Below, piece after piece: positions 24,646 to 32,774 of a stretch of DNA of 64,000 nucleotides (within the stretch, counting starts at the first letter, position 1; each line of letters begins with the position of its first letter). Source of the DNA: Celeribacter baekdonensis B30 (GTDB lineage: Bacteria; Pseudomonadota; Alphaproteobacteria; Rhodobacterales; Rhodobacteraceae); the NCBI RefSeq assembly GCF_000299875.1, contig NZ_AMRK01000004.1, forward strand, positions 62,001 through 126,000, given 5' to 3'. The position numbers were made by a program, and so were the translations under genes. The notes under the pieces were generated by a model. That model saw only the letters and a list, made by a program, of their open reading frames with translations, was not told where the DNA came from and did no database searches.

Positions 24646-25833
24646 TCCATCCCGACCATCCGCCTCAAACCCAAAGCCAACGCCCGGGCCATTCGCCACG
24701 GCGCCCCTTGGGTCTATGACAATGAATTGGTCGTCGATCGCCGCACCAAATCCATCCAGCCCGGCGCCATCGCCCGGCTGGAAGACGCAGAGCGCCATTT
24801 TCTGGCCCTCGTCGCCGTCAATCCAAATTCACGCATCTTTGGCCGGGTCCTAGCCCGCGAAGAAGACGAGCAGATTGATGAAGCATGGTTTGTGGCCAAA
24901 CTCGCCGCAGCACTGACGCACCGCGCCCATATGTTTGACGCGCCGTTTTACCGGCTGGTCCATGCCGAGGCCGATGGCCTTCCGGGCGTGGTGATCGACC
25001 GGTTCGGGGACACTTGCGTGGTGCAACCCAACGCCGCCTGGGCCGATGTGCGCATCGAGATGCTCACCGCTGCCCTCCGCCAAGTGACCGGCGTCTCCAC
25101 CGTGGTGATGAACGGCACGGGCCGGGCGCGCGGGCTTGAGGGTTTGGACGAAAAGACCGATATCCTCACGGGCGCGATTGATGGTCCGATCCCGGTTCAG
25201 ATGAACGGCGCCACCTATATGGCCGACATCATGGGCGGGCAAAAAACCGGGCTGTTCTACGATCAACGGCCAAACCACGCTTTCGCCCAACGCCTTGGTC
25301 ACGGCCAGCGCGTTCTGGACGTCTTTTCTCATGTTGGCGGCTTTGCCTTGGCAACGCTCGCGGGCGGGGCCACGTCTGCGCTCTCCGTTGACAGTTCCGC
25401 ACCGGCGCTTGAACTGGCCGAACAGGGCGCGGCGGCGATGGGCGCGACAGATCGTTTTGCCACCCGCAAAGGCGACGCGTTTGACACCATGGCGGCGCTG
25501 TTGGAAGAGGGCGAAACATTTGACGTGGTGATCTGTGATCCACCCGCTTTTGCGCCCTCGAAAAACGCCCTCGAAAAGGGCATGCGCGCTTATGAGCGGG
25601 TTGCGCGAATGGCGGCTCCCTTGGTGCGTGAGGGCGGCTATTTGGGTCTGTGTTCTTGCTCGCACGCTGCCGATCTTGAAACTTTCCGCAACGCCTGTAA
25701 CCGGGGCATTGGACGTGCCGCACGCTCGGCGCAACTGATTCATACGGGCTTTGCGGGCGCGGATCATCCCCTCATGCCGCAGCTTGCGGAAAGCGGCTAT
25801 TTGAAAGCCCTGTTCTACCGCATGATGCCCTAA
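24628..25833 (+). CDS. RlmI-like class I rRNA methyltransferase
   Basis: A 401-residue protein with the RlmI layout. An N-terminal PUA domain covers about residues 10-75 (RHGAPWVYDNELV), a central EEHAD-like domain follows (AEADGLPGVVIDRFGD near residue 112), and a Rossmann methyltransferase domain starts near residue 200 (QKTGLFYDQRPNH, then VLDVFSHVGGFAL) with the catalytic motif VICDPPAFAPSK near residue 302. RlmI methylates C1962 of 23S rRNA; close relatives are common. The start is the only ATG available; it lies in the loop of a hairpin, which may make translation depend on the upstream gene. It is followed by the PIN-domain gene after 22 bases. Confidence 0.87.
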   Translation: MTEPSFSIPTIRLKPKANARAIRHGAPWVYDNELVVDRRTKSIQPGAIARLEDAERHFLALVAVNPNSRIFGRVLAREEDEQIDEAWFVAKLAAALTHRAHMFDAPFYRLVHAEADGLPGVVIDRFGDTCVVQPNAAWADVRIEMLTAALRQVTGVSTVVMNGTGRARGLEGLDEKTDILTGAIDGPIPVQMNGATYMADIMGGQKTGLFYDQRPNHAFAQRLGHGQRVLDVFSHVGGFALATLAGGATSALSVDSSAPALELAEQGAAAMGATDRFATRKGDAFDTMAALLEEGETFDVVICDPPAFAPSKNALEKGMRAYERVARMAAPLVREGGYLGLCSCSHAADLETFRNACNRGIGRAARSAQLIHTGFAGADHPLMPQLAESGYLKALFYRMMP

Positions 25834-25855
25834 GATCGGTGCGAAAGGCCTTGAT

Positions 25856-26395
25856 ATGAAAGCGCTTTTGGACGCCTGTGTCTTGTACCCCACCGTCATG
25901 CGGGAGGTGCTTTTGACTGTGGCGTCCAAGGGGCTTTTCACCCCCCTCTGGTCCGATCGCATCCTTGAGGAATGGGCCCGCGCCGCGCGTAAAATCGGCC
26001 CTTTGGGCGAGGCGCAAGCGCGGGGTGAGGTGGCATTGGTCAAAGCCGCCTTTCCCAATGCCTCGATCAAACGCCACGAAGGTCTTGAGGCGCGATTGCA
26101 CCTCAAAGACGAAAATGACATCCATGTTTTGGCCGCGGCGATTGCCGGCAATGCCGATGCGATCATCACGATGAACGCGCAGGATTTCCCACGGCATATC
26201 TTGGCCGAAGAGGGGCTTGAACGCTGGGACCCGGACAGCTTTTTGTGGCGGCTCTGGTCGGATTATCCCGACGAGGTCGCAAGCGCGGTTGAGACCGTGC
26301 GGCAAGAGGCGGAACGTCTCTCAGGTCAGCCGTGGGAGCTGCGCAAGCTGATGAAAAAGGCGCGGATGCCGCGTTTGGGTAAGGCTTTGTCGTAA
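25856..26395 (+). CDS. PIN domain protein, RSP_2648-like
   Basis: A 179-residue PIN-like nuclease. It starts MKALLDACVLYP, where D6 is the first metal ligand of the PIN fold. The segment SDRILEEWARAARK supplies the acidic second ligand near residue 38, and DENDIHVLAAAIAGNADAII plus MNAQDFP give the C-terminal acidic cluster near residues 84-110. PIN domains are magnesium-dependent RNases. No antitoxin gene lies beside it, and it follows the methyltransferase gene by 22 bases, so it is probably a resident RNA-processing protein and not a toxin of a TA pair. An antitoxin elsewhere cannot be excluded. Confidence 0.78.
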   Translation: MKALLDACVLYPTVMREVLLTVASKGLFTPLWSDRILEEWARAARKIGPLGEAQARGEVALVKAAFPNASIKRHEGLEARLHLKDENDIHVLAAAIAGNADAIITMNAQDFPRHILAEEGLERWDPDSFLWRLWSDYPDEVASAVETVRQEAERLSGQPWELRKLMKKARMPRLGKALS

Positions 26396-26430
26396 AGCAT
26401 TTGAGTATTTGACCTGCAATGAAGGGCGGC

Positions 26431-27114
26431 TTAACGCGCCCATTTCGCCTCATTGGCCTCAATCGCTTTGATCCGCTCTTCGACCTTGGGGTGGCTCATG
26501 AACCACGCGGGCGTCTTGGCCCCATGCGCGCCGGTCAGGCGGTTCAACTTGTCAAACAGTGACTTTTGTGGCCCTGTGCCGATCCCGGCTTTCATCAGCA
26601 GGGCGGAGGCATAGGCGTCCGCCTCATACTCATCCGAACGCGACAGCTTGGCCGCCAGCATTTGGGTGAGCCAGGTGGCGATATAGGGGCCGATGCCCGG
26701 AATGAACCGTGAAAAGATCATCGCCATGGCGCTGCGCAGCGCATTCTGCCCTGAAAAATCAATCATCCGCCGTTTGGAATGGCCCAAGGCGACATGCCCC
26801 AATTCATGCGCGACGACGGAGGCCATTTCCTCAGATGTGATCTCGCCTGCGCGGAATTTGTTGTAAAATCCACGGGTGATATAGACCTTGCCATCGGGGG
26901 CTGCGAGGCCGTTGACCGGGTCGATCTCATAGAGATAGACCCGAACGCGCGGCAGATCGAGCGCCTCGGCCAAGCGCCGAAACACGCGCGATAGCTCCGG
27001 GTCGGCCAGCTCATTGGATTGCGCCTCCAACTGCCGCACAGTGCGCCACGCCGAGACGCGGTACATGACAAGGCCCATGATCAGGGCGAGGAGGATGGGG
27101 GTAAATCTCAACAT
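26431..27114 (-). CDS. M48 family zinc metalloprotease, membrane-anchored
   Basis: A 227-residue protease. The N-terminus (MLRFTPILLALIMGLVMYRV) is a membrane anchor. The zinc motif AHELGHVALGHSKRR lies near residue 108, and the third ligand glutamate is in EYEADAYASALL near residue 166. It resembles short HtpX/Oma1-like M48 enzymes, which cut misfolded membrane proteins. It is 38 bases beyond the start of the VWA gene operon and lies in the same direction as it, so co-transcription is possible. Confidence 0.86.
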   Translation of the reverse strand: MLRFTPILLALIMGLVMYRVSAWRTVRQLEAQSNELADPELSRVFRRLAEALDLPRVRVYLYEIDPVNGLAAPDGKVYITRGFYNKFRAGEITSEEMASVVAHELGHVALGHSKRRMIDFSGQNALRSAMAMIFSRFIPGIGPYIATWLTQMLAAKLSRSDEYEADAYASALLMKAGIGTGPQKSLFDKLNRLTGAHGAKTPAWFMSHPKVEERIKAIEANEAKWAR

Positions 27115-27152
27115 GATGTGAATATGGGGGCAGGGCGGGCGTTGGCCAAGTG

Positions 27153-28337
27153 TTATCGTCCCAAAAGCTTCATGCCGCGTTCCAACCCCTCAAGCGTCAT
27201 CGGCACCATGCGGTGGTCGAAGATCTCTTCCACCATGCCGATGGAGTGGGTGTAGCCCCAATGCGCCTCCGGCACCGGGTTGAGCCAGATGTGATCGGGC
27301 CAGGTGTTGCGCGCCCGGGTCAGCCAGACCTCGCCCGCCTCTTGGTTCCAATGCTCATTCGCGCCGCCTGCCATGGCGATTTCATAGGGAGACATCGAGG
27401 CGTCACCGACAAAAATCACTTTGTAATCCTTGCCATAGGTGTTCATCACCTCGCGCGTCGGCACGGTTTCGCCCCAACGGCGAGCATTGTCGCGCCAGAC
27501 GCCTTCGTAAAGGCAATTGTGGAAATAGTAATATTCGAGGTGCTTGAACTCGGCGCGGGCGGCGGAAAACAACTCCTCGACCACCCGAATATGATCGTCC
27601 ATCGAGCCGCCGACATCGAAAAACATCAACACTTTGACGGCATTGCGCCGCTCTGGCCGGGTTTGTACGTCGAGATAGCCATGTTCGGCGGTGGAACGGA
27701 TGGTGCCGTCGAGATCAAGCTCTTCATGCGCGCCGTCCCTGGCCCATTTGCGCAGCCGTTTCATCGCCACTTTGATGTTGCGCGTGCCCAGTTCGACCGT
27801 GTCGTCAAGGTTGCGAAATTCGCGTTTGTCCCAGACTTTGGTGGCGCGGCGGTGGCGGGATTTATCCTGACCGATGCGCACGCCTTCGGGGTTGTAGCCA
27901 TAGGCACCAAAGGGCGAGGTGCCGCCTGTTCCGATCCATTTGTTGCCGCCTTGGTGCCGACCTTTTTGTTCTTCAAGGCGCTGTTTGAGCGTCTCCATCA
28001 GCTTTTCAAACCCGCCCAAGGCTTCGATTTCGGCCATTTCTTCCGGGCTGAGATGTTTCTCCATCTCGCGCCGCAGCCAGTCTTCGGGCAGATCGACGGC
28101 GTTTAAGACGTCTTCTGAGGAAATGCTTTCAAGGCCCTGAAAAGATTTGGAAAAGGCGCGATCAAAACGATCCAGGTGACGTTCGTCTTTGACCATGGTG
28201 ACGCGGGCGAGATAGTAAAACCCGTCGATGTCATAGGTCGTCAGTCCGCGATCCATGCCTTCCAAAAAGGCCAAATATTCGCGCAAAGAGACCGGAATGC
28301 CCTCGGCGCGCAAGCTATGGAAGAACGGCAGGAACAT
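27153..28337 (-). CDS. CoxE-like VWA domain protein
   Basis: A 394-residue cytoplasmic protein with a C-terminal von Willebrand A domain. The metal site is altered: the usual D-x-S-x-S reads DVGGSM (near residue 230), with glycine in place of the first serine, followed by conserved VIFVGDASMSPYEI near residue 300. The N-terminal 150 residues are helical. Proteins of this type (CoxE group) work with MoxR-type AAA ATPases to insert metals or assemble complexes. A matching MoxR ATPase gene is 2.8 kb away on the same strand. The glycine variant may be a feature of this subfamily. Confidence 0.85.
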   Translation of the reverse strand: MFLPFFHSLRAEGIPVSLREYLAFLEGMDRGLTTYDIDGFYYLARVTMVKDERHLDRFDRAFSKSFQGLESISSEDVLNAVDLPEDWLRREMEKHLSPEEMAEIEALGGFEKLMETLKQRLEEQKGRHQGGNKWIGTGGTSPFGAYGYNPEGVRIGQDKSRHRRATKVWDKREFRNLDDTVELGTRNIKVAMKRLRKWARDGAHEELDLDGTIRSTAEHGYLDVQTRPERRNAVKVLMFFDVGGSMDDHIRVVEELFSAARAEFKHLEYYYFHNCLYEGVWRDNARRWGETVPTREVMNTYGKDYKVIFVGDASMSPYEIAMAGGANEHWNQEAGEVWLTRARNTWPDHIWLNPVPEAHWGYTHSIGMVEEIFDHRMVPMTLEGLERGMKLLGR

Positions 28338-28349
28338 CGGCCCGTCCCC

Positions 28350-28514
28350 TTAGATCAGCCGCTCGATGATCACGGTCAACAGCAGGCCGACCATAGCACC
28401 GACCATCAAATACACCGCAGCATATTGCAGCTTATCAAGGCGGTTGCCGCCGCGTGTTTTGGCCATGCGCCAGCCAAAGAGGCCGCCGATCAGCGCCAGA
28501 AGGATCACGATCAT
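28350..28514 (-). CDS. Small membrane protein, 54 residues
   Basis: A short gene read from ATG at 28514 to TAA at 28350. The product has two hydrophobic segments: MIVILLALIGGLFGW and YLMVGAMVGLLLTVIIERLI, joined by a basic loop (RMAKTRGGNRLDKLQ). AGGGAGC lies before the ATG on the minus strand. It stands 12 bases upstream of the VWA gene, so it is likely co-transcribed with it. Homologues in the clade sometimes carry an apolipoprotein acyltransferase label, which is surely wrong for 54 residues. No function is offered. Confidence 0.7.
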   Translation of the reverse strand: MIVILLALIGGLFGWRMAKTRGGNRLDKLQYAAVYLMVGAMVGLLLTVIIERLI

Positions 28515-28594
28515 CTTTTTGCTCCCTTGTGCGGGTCCCTTGCGCCAAGCTGTGCGCCAAATCTAAGCGCTAAAACCGACCAAACCGCGTGCCT

Positions 28595-29989
28595 TCATGG
28601 CGCGAGGGCGGCAATCTCGGCGGCGCGGGCCCGAACCATTGCATCTGAGCCAAAGCCATATCGTGCCCAGCCCAGACTGTCGAGGCGCAGCGCGCGCGCA
28701 TCACCGCTGCGGCCCATGGCATCCAAGGCCTCGGCTTCGGTCAACATCAACGAGGCCAAGAGCGCGGCGTTTTCGGCCTCGGTCGCGGCAGGAATGGCGC
28801 GGGCGGCGATTTCATAGGCGGCTTGATCTTGACCTTCGGCGAGGGCCAGCGCCGAGAGTTGCATCGCGACATGGGCAGCATGAAATCGGGTTTCGGGATG
28901 CGCGCCGTAAATATGCGCCGCCTGCGTCAAGGCACTATGGGCCAAGGCACGATCAGAACTTAGCGCCAAACGGCCCAAAAGGAACCACGAAAACCCGGCA
29001 CGGGTGTCATCCCAGCCTTGGGCGCGGGCGATGGCCACGGCGGAGTCGGCGGCGGCTTTGCGCGCCGGGATCGGCCCCGCGCTCATCGCGTCGATCACAT
29101 GATCGGTCCAAGCGCGCGGGGTCGGGCTTTGGATGGGGGTCTGGACGGCTTCACCCGCCGGATGCAGCCGTTTCAAAATCGCGGGTAGGCGGGCGGCCAC
29201 CTCGGCGCGGGTCATGCCGGACTGTAACTCGGGCGCATAGGTGACTTTGAGCATCAACATGTCAAACGGGGTCAAAACCGAATGGATATTGTCGTCGTTA
29301 TAGACCGAATCCGCAAGGCGGTAGAGATCGTTGAGGGGGCCGAGGGCCTGTGCCAATTCTTCGTGCAGGCAATCGCGGATTTCTTGCGGCGCGACATCAT
29401 CGGGGATGAAAATCGCCAGCCGGGTGCGGGTGTCGACTTGGGTCCAACTCAGATTTTGCCGCCGCGCGCGTTTGAATTCGCCCCAGTCCGAGACATTGGG
29501 CGCGACGATACAGGCGGTGTTGGGGGCGCGGCGGGCCAATTCGCCATGGGGGAGGGTTTCGATGGTGATCGAGGCGGAGCTATGGGCCGAAACTCGGGTG
29601 ATTTTGATCCCGGCCTCCTGGTCCAAGCGGCGCAAAAGCGCGGCCAGATCGGGGCCAAGCGAGATCGGTGGGTGTGCGCCGGTGACGCGCAGGGTGATCG
29701 GGCCTTCAAACCGGGTCATTTGTGCGAGCGGCGTGCCGTTTTCCAGGGCAAAGCTGAGATCAAGGAAGTCGCGCGCCAGAGAGGCATTGGAGCGGGTGGT
29801 TTGGCGCGGCACTGTACCGGAAAACACTTTCATCGGTGGCAGGTCCAGCATCATTGCGGGGGCGCGCGTCAAGTGCGGGTGTTGCGGCAGGGTCGTGGCG
29901 CAGGCAGCCAAAAGCGACAGGCTTAGGAGGCCAAAAGCGGGGCGAAAGACACGGGGCTTTGTCGGCGCCGTGCGGGGATCGGTTTTCAT
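28595..29989 (-). CDS. DUF2927 lipoprotein
   Basis: A 464-residue exported protein with lipobox LAAC near residue 30 (LLSLSLLAACATT). The DUF2927 core covers about residues 55-270: RDFLDLSFALENGTPLAQMT, CLHEELAQALGPLNDLYRLA, and YNDDNIHSVLTPFDMLMLKV are its typical segments. The H-E in CLHEELAQ resembles a metalloprotease-like site. The C-terminal 200 residues look helical and repeat-like (tetratrico-like alanine-rich helices). The start is the ATG at 29989; a TTG three codons earlier is less likely. No role is known for the family. Confidence 0.8.
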   Translation of the reverse strand: MKTDPRTAPTKPRVFRPAFGLLSLSLLAACATTLPQHPHLTRAPAMMLDLPPMKVFSGTVPRQTTRSNASLARDFLDLSFALENGTPLAQMTRFEGPITLRVTGAHPPISLGPDLAALLRRLDQEAGIKITRVSAHSSASITIETLPHGELARRAPNTACIVAPNVSDWGEFKRARRQNLSWTQVDTRTRLAIFIPDDVAPQEIRDCLHEELAQALGPLNDLYRLADSVYNDDNIHSVLTPFDMLMLKVTYAPELQSGMTRAEVAARLPAILKRLHPAGEAVQTPIQSPTPRAWTDHVIDAMSAGPIPARKAAADSAVAIARAQGWDDTRAGFSWFLLGRLALSSDRALAHSALTQAAHIYGAHPETRFHAAHVAMQLSALALAEGQDQAAYEIAARAIPAATEAENAALLASLMLTEAEALDAMGRSGDARALRLDSLGWARYGFGSDAMVRARAAEIAALAP

Positions 29990-30130
29990 ATGTGCCAAAC
30001 CTTATGTCTTTACGCATTATGAGCTGAGTATCAGGGATCAAACCAAGCAACTGTGGCGCGCGCGTCTCCAATTTGAGGAGAATTTACGGCACTGCACGCC
30101 AAAAGCAAATCAAAGCCCGCGCCCGGGCCT

Positions 30131-30574
30131 CTAGCTGCGCGTATATTTGATAAAAGGCGTGAGGGTGGCGATGCGGTCATAGAGCTGGCGCGCTGTGGCG
30201 TTGAACTCTTGCGTCATCCAATAGACATTGGGCGTGCCATGGGCATCGGCCAGCGCATAAACGCCCTCGATCAGCGCCCGCCCGGCCCCGGTGCCGCGCA
30301 CCGCTTCAGAGACAAACAGGTCTTGGAGGTAACACACATCTTCAATCCGCCAATTGTGGGCGTGGAAAATATAATGAACCAGCCCAATGAGTTGACCGTC
30401 CTTCTGCGCCACCAAAGCGCCACGTTCCACGGCGTGCGGGTCGATCAGACGCGCGAATGTGGCGTCATAAATTTCTTGCGGCAGCGTGGTGTCATAAAAG
30501 GTCAGGTACTCGCGCCAAAGCGTTGCCCAAGGGGCGCGGTCGGCATCGGTCAACGGGCGAATGATCAGGGACAT
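30131..30574 (-). CDS. GNAT family N-acetyltransferase
   Basis: A 147-residue acetyltransferase. The acetyl-CoA pyrophosphate loop VRGTGAGRALIEGVYALA near residue 92 is the R/Q-x-x-G-x-G/A motif. LQDLFVSEAVRG precedes it and YDRIATLTPFIKYTR ends the fold. The start is the ATG at 30574, behind AAGGAG; a longer reading to 30742 has no site and would run into the spacer. The substrate is unknown; it may be a small amine. Confidence 0.85.
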   Translation of the reverse strand: MSLIIRPLTDADRAPWATLWREYLTFYDTTLPQEIYDATFARLIDPHAVERGALVAQKDGQLIGLVHYIFHAHNWRIEDVCYLQDLFVSEAVRGTGAGRALIEGVYALADAHGTPNVYWMTQEFNATARQLYDRIATLTPFIKYTRS

Positions 30575-30814
30575 GGAGCACTCCTTGTGGGGTCTTGCTG
30601 CAAGCTGTGATCTTTTGTGCGACCCGAGGCAAGCCCGTGTGTGCGTTTTTGAACTGCCTGAAAACCATGCGCCCTGTCTGGCTTCGGTGCATTTGCGCGG
30701 CGGTTTTCGCCTTAAGGTGGTGTAGCCTGCGGGTTCTGTCACGAAATCTTAACCACGGGTGCTTAGTCCCAGTGTTACACTGGCATCACCCCTCACAACC
30801 CATCAGATTGACAC

Positions 30815-31105
30815 ATGACACAACAGACCCAAACCGACGATCACATCCGCGATGCGGCCTATTTCCTTTGGCTCAAAGACGGGCAACCCGAGGGTCGGGA
30901 TCAAGAGCATTGGCTTGCGGCACAGGCGGAACTGACGCAAGTGGCGGAGACGCCAAAGCCCAAAGCGCCACGCAAAAAGGCGGCAGCGAAACCGCGCGCC
31001 GCCAAAGCGGCAGCCGCAACCAAGGCAGAGGCCGCGGCGAAACCCGCCGTCCCCGCCAAGCCCAAAAAGCCCCGCGCGCCCAAAGCCGCAGCCAAGGCGG
31101 AGTGA
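30815..31105 (+). CDS. DUF2934 protein with lysine/alanine-rich tail
   Basis: A 96-residue protein. The first 40 residues match DUF2934: IRDAAYFLWLKDGQPEGRDQ then HWLAAQAEL. Residues 47-96 are a low-complexity tail of lysine, alanine and proline (KPKAPRKKAAAKPRAAKAAA), reminiscent of histone-H1-like DNA-binding tails. I infer nucleic-acid contact through the tail, but the DUF itself has no known role. It is a single gene facing moxR. Confidence 0.75.
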   Translation: MTQQTQTDDHIRDAAYFLWLKDGQPEGRDQEHWLAAQAELTQVAETPKPKAPRKKAAAKPRAAKAAAATKAEAAAKPAVPAKPKKPRAPKAAAKAE

Positions 31106-31116
31106 GGCAACGGCGG

Positions 31117-31962
31117 TTAACGCCGCCCGCCGCCGCGCGCCATAAAGGCCAGGCGTTCAAACAGCGCCACGTCTTGTTCATTCTTCAAAAGCGCGCCGTG
31201 CAATTTCGGTAGCGCATCCTTGCCGTCACGCGCCAAATCTTCGGGCGACAGGTCCTCGGCCAGCAACAGTTTCAGCCAATCCAGAACCTCGGAGGTCGAG
31301 GGCTTTTTCTTTAGGCCTGGCGTGTCGCGGATGTCGTAAAACTGGCTCAGGGCGGTGCTCAAAAGCCGCTCTTTGATCCCGGGGAAATGCACGCCGACGA
31401 TGGCGCGCATCGTGTCCATGTCGGGGAATCGGATGTAATGGAAAAAACAGCGGCGCAAAAACGCGTCGGGCAGTTCCTTTTCGTTGTTTGAGGTGATGAT
31501 CACCACCGGGCGCTGTTTCGCGCTGACGGTCTCGCCGGTTTCATAGACGTGAAACGCCATTTTATCGAGCTCTTGCAACAGGTCGTTGGGGAATTCGATA
31601 TCGGCCTTGTCAACCTCGTCAATCAACAACACGACCTTTTTGTCGGCCTCAAACGCCTGCCAGAGTTTGCCCTTTTTGATGTAATGACGCACGTCCTCGA
31701 CGCGGGGATCGCCCAATTGACTGTCGCGTAACCGCGACACCGCATCATATTCATAAAGGCCTTGTTGGGCGCGGGTGGTGGATTTGATGTTCCACTCAAT
31801 CATCTCAAGCCCCAAGGCGTTGGCGATTTGGCGGGCCAGTTCGGTTTTGCCCGTGCCCGGTTCGCCTTTGACCAGTAAAGGCCGCTCTAAAGCGATGGCG
31901 GCATTCACGGCGACGGTGAGGTCTGTGGGGGCAATATAGCTGTCGGTGGAGGAGAATTTCAT
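31117..31962 (-). CDS. MoxR family AAA+ ATPase
   Basis: A 281-residue ATPase. It has Walker A GEPGTGKTELARQIANAL near residue 38, Walker B VVLLIDEVDKAD near residue 103, and the arginine-finger/sensor regions ELPDAFLRRCFFHYIRFPD near residue 166. MoxR ATPases act as chaperones with VWA proteins for metal insertion and complex assembly; a suitable CoxE-like VWA gene lies at 27153-28337. The start is the ATG at 31962; a longer frame to 32142 adds an unrelated leader without a ribosome binding site. Confidence 0.9.
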   Translation of the reverse strand: MKFSSTDSYIAPTDLTVAVNAAIALERPLLVKGEPGTGKTELARQIANALGLEMIEWNIKSTTRAQQGLYEYDAVSRLRDSQLGDPRVEDVRHYIKKGKLWQAFEADKKVVLLIDEVDKADIEFPNDLLQELDKMAFHVYETGETVSAKQRPVVIITSNNEKELPDAFLRRCFFHYIRFPDMDTMRAIVGVHFPGIKERLLSTALSQFYDIRDTPGLKKKPSTSEVLDWLKLLLAEDLSPEDLARDGKDALPKLHGALLKNEQDVALFERLAFMARGGGRR

Positions 31963-32158
31963 CGGTTTATGTGCGCTCTCTGACAAGGGGTAAGCCGGAT
32001 CATAACAAGGCTTGGGAAAGGTGCAATGCGACAGAGATTGTGACGTGACATCCCTGAACAAACGCGGTAAACGAGCCGCAATTGGAGGGTGCCGGATGGC
32101 TGACGACAATACATCATTGGCCATAGGCGCGCTCACTGACACGACAAAGGTGACAAAG

Positions 32159-32581
32159 ATGAAGGCCGAAGCTTTCCTGCCTGATGACTACCGCCCCGCT
32201 GAGGGTGAACCTTTCATGAATGAGCGTCAGCTCGAATATTTCCGCCGCAAGCTTTTGGCATGGAAAGCCGATCTTTTGGACGAAAGCCGCCACACCATCG
32301 AAGGCTTGCAGGACGGCACGCGTAATATTCCTGACATCACCGACCGGGCCTCTGAGGAGACCGACCGCGCGCTTGAGCTGCGCACACGGGACCGTCAGCG
32401 CAAACTGGTGCTCAAGATCGAACAGGCGCTGCGCCGGATTGATGAGGGCGAATATGGCTATTGCGAAGTGACGGGCGAGCCGATTTCGCTCAAGCGTCTC
32501 GACGCGCGTCCGATTGCGACCATGACTTTGGAAGCACAAGAACGCCACGAGCGCCGCGAAAAAGTACATCGCGACGATTGA
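32159..32581 (+). CDS. dksA: RNA polymerase-binding transcription factor DksA
   Basis: A 140-residue DksA. The coiled coil covers about residues 20-80 (MNERQLEYFRRKLLAWKADL), the tip holds DITDRASEETD-like acidic residues, and the zinc-finger region reads YGYCEVTGEPISLKRLDARP near residue 100. The cysteine count is lower than in E. coli DksA (one C in CEVTG), as is usual in alphaproteobacteria. DksA binds the secondary channel of RNA polymerase and works with ppGpp. I start at the ATG at 32159, where homologues begin. An upstream in-frame ATG at 32096 has a strong GGAGGG and would add 21 residues; it is a real alternative. The 3' end overlaps a tandem repeat. Confidence 0.9.
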   Translation: MKAEAFLPDDYRPAEGEPFMNERQLEYFRRKLLAWKADLLDESRHTIEGLQDGTRNIPDITDRASEETDRALELRTRDRQRKLVLKIEQALRRIDEGEYGYCEVTGEPISLKRLDARPIATMTLEAQERHERREKVHRDD

Positions 32582-32640
32582 TCGCTTAGGCGATCGGGGG
32601 ACGATTGATCGCTCACGCGATCGGGGGATGATTGATCGCT
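32575..32640. repeat. 27-bp tandem repeat with hairpins at the end of dksA
   Basis: Two full copies and a 12-base partial copy of a 27-base unit (starts at 32575, 32602 and 32629). Each full copy holds GATCGC-N4-GCGATC, a 6-base-pair hairpin, followed by GGGGGA. The first copy begins inside the last codons and stop of dksA, so the duplication used the gene end. The hairpins could help end transcription, but no T-run follows. Confidence 0.8.
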
Positions 32641-32774
32641 GAACTGGGTCGTTCGCTATGTCCTCTCGCGGCATTATGCGCGCGTGACAGACTGTGTACA
32701 GATATGGCAAACACCGGGGGACATCTCCCGGTGTTTTCTTTTGCGACAGCGGGACCAGAGATAAGGAACGTTCC

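Noticed and set aside
25856-26395. PIN protein as the toxin of a toxin-antitoxin pair
   Set aside because: No small partner gene lies upstream or downstream; the gene follows a methyltransferase gene by 22 bases and has the composition of a resident gene.
30815-31105. Histone H1-like protein
   Set aside because: The K/A/P tail looks histone-like, but the N-terminal 40 residues match DUF2934, so that label is preferred.
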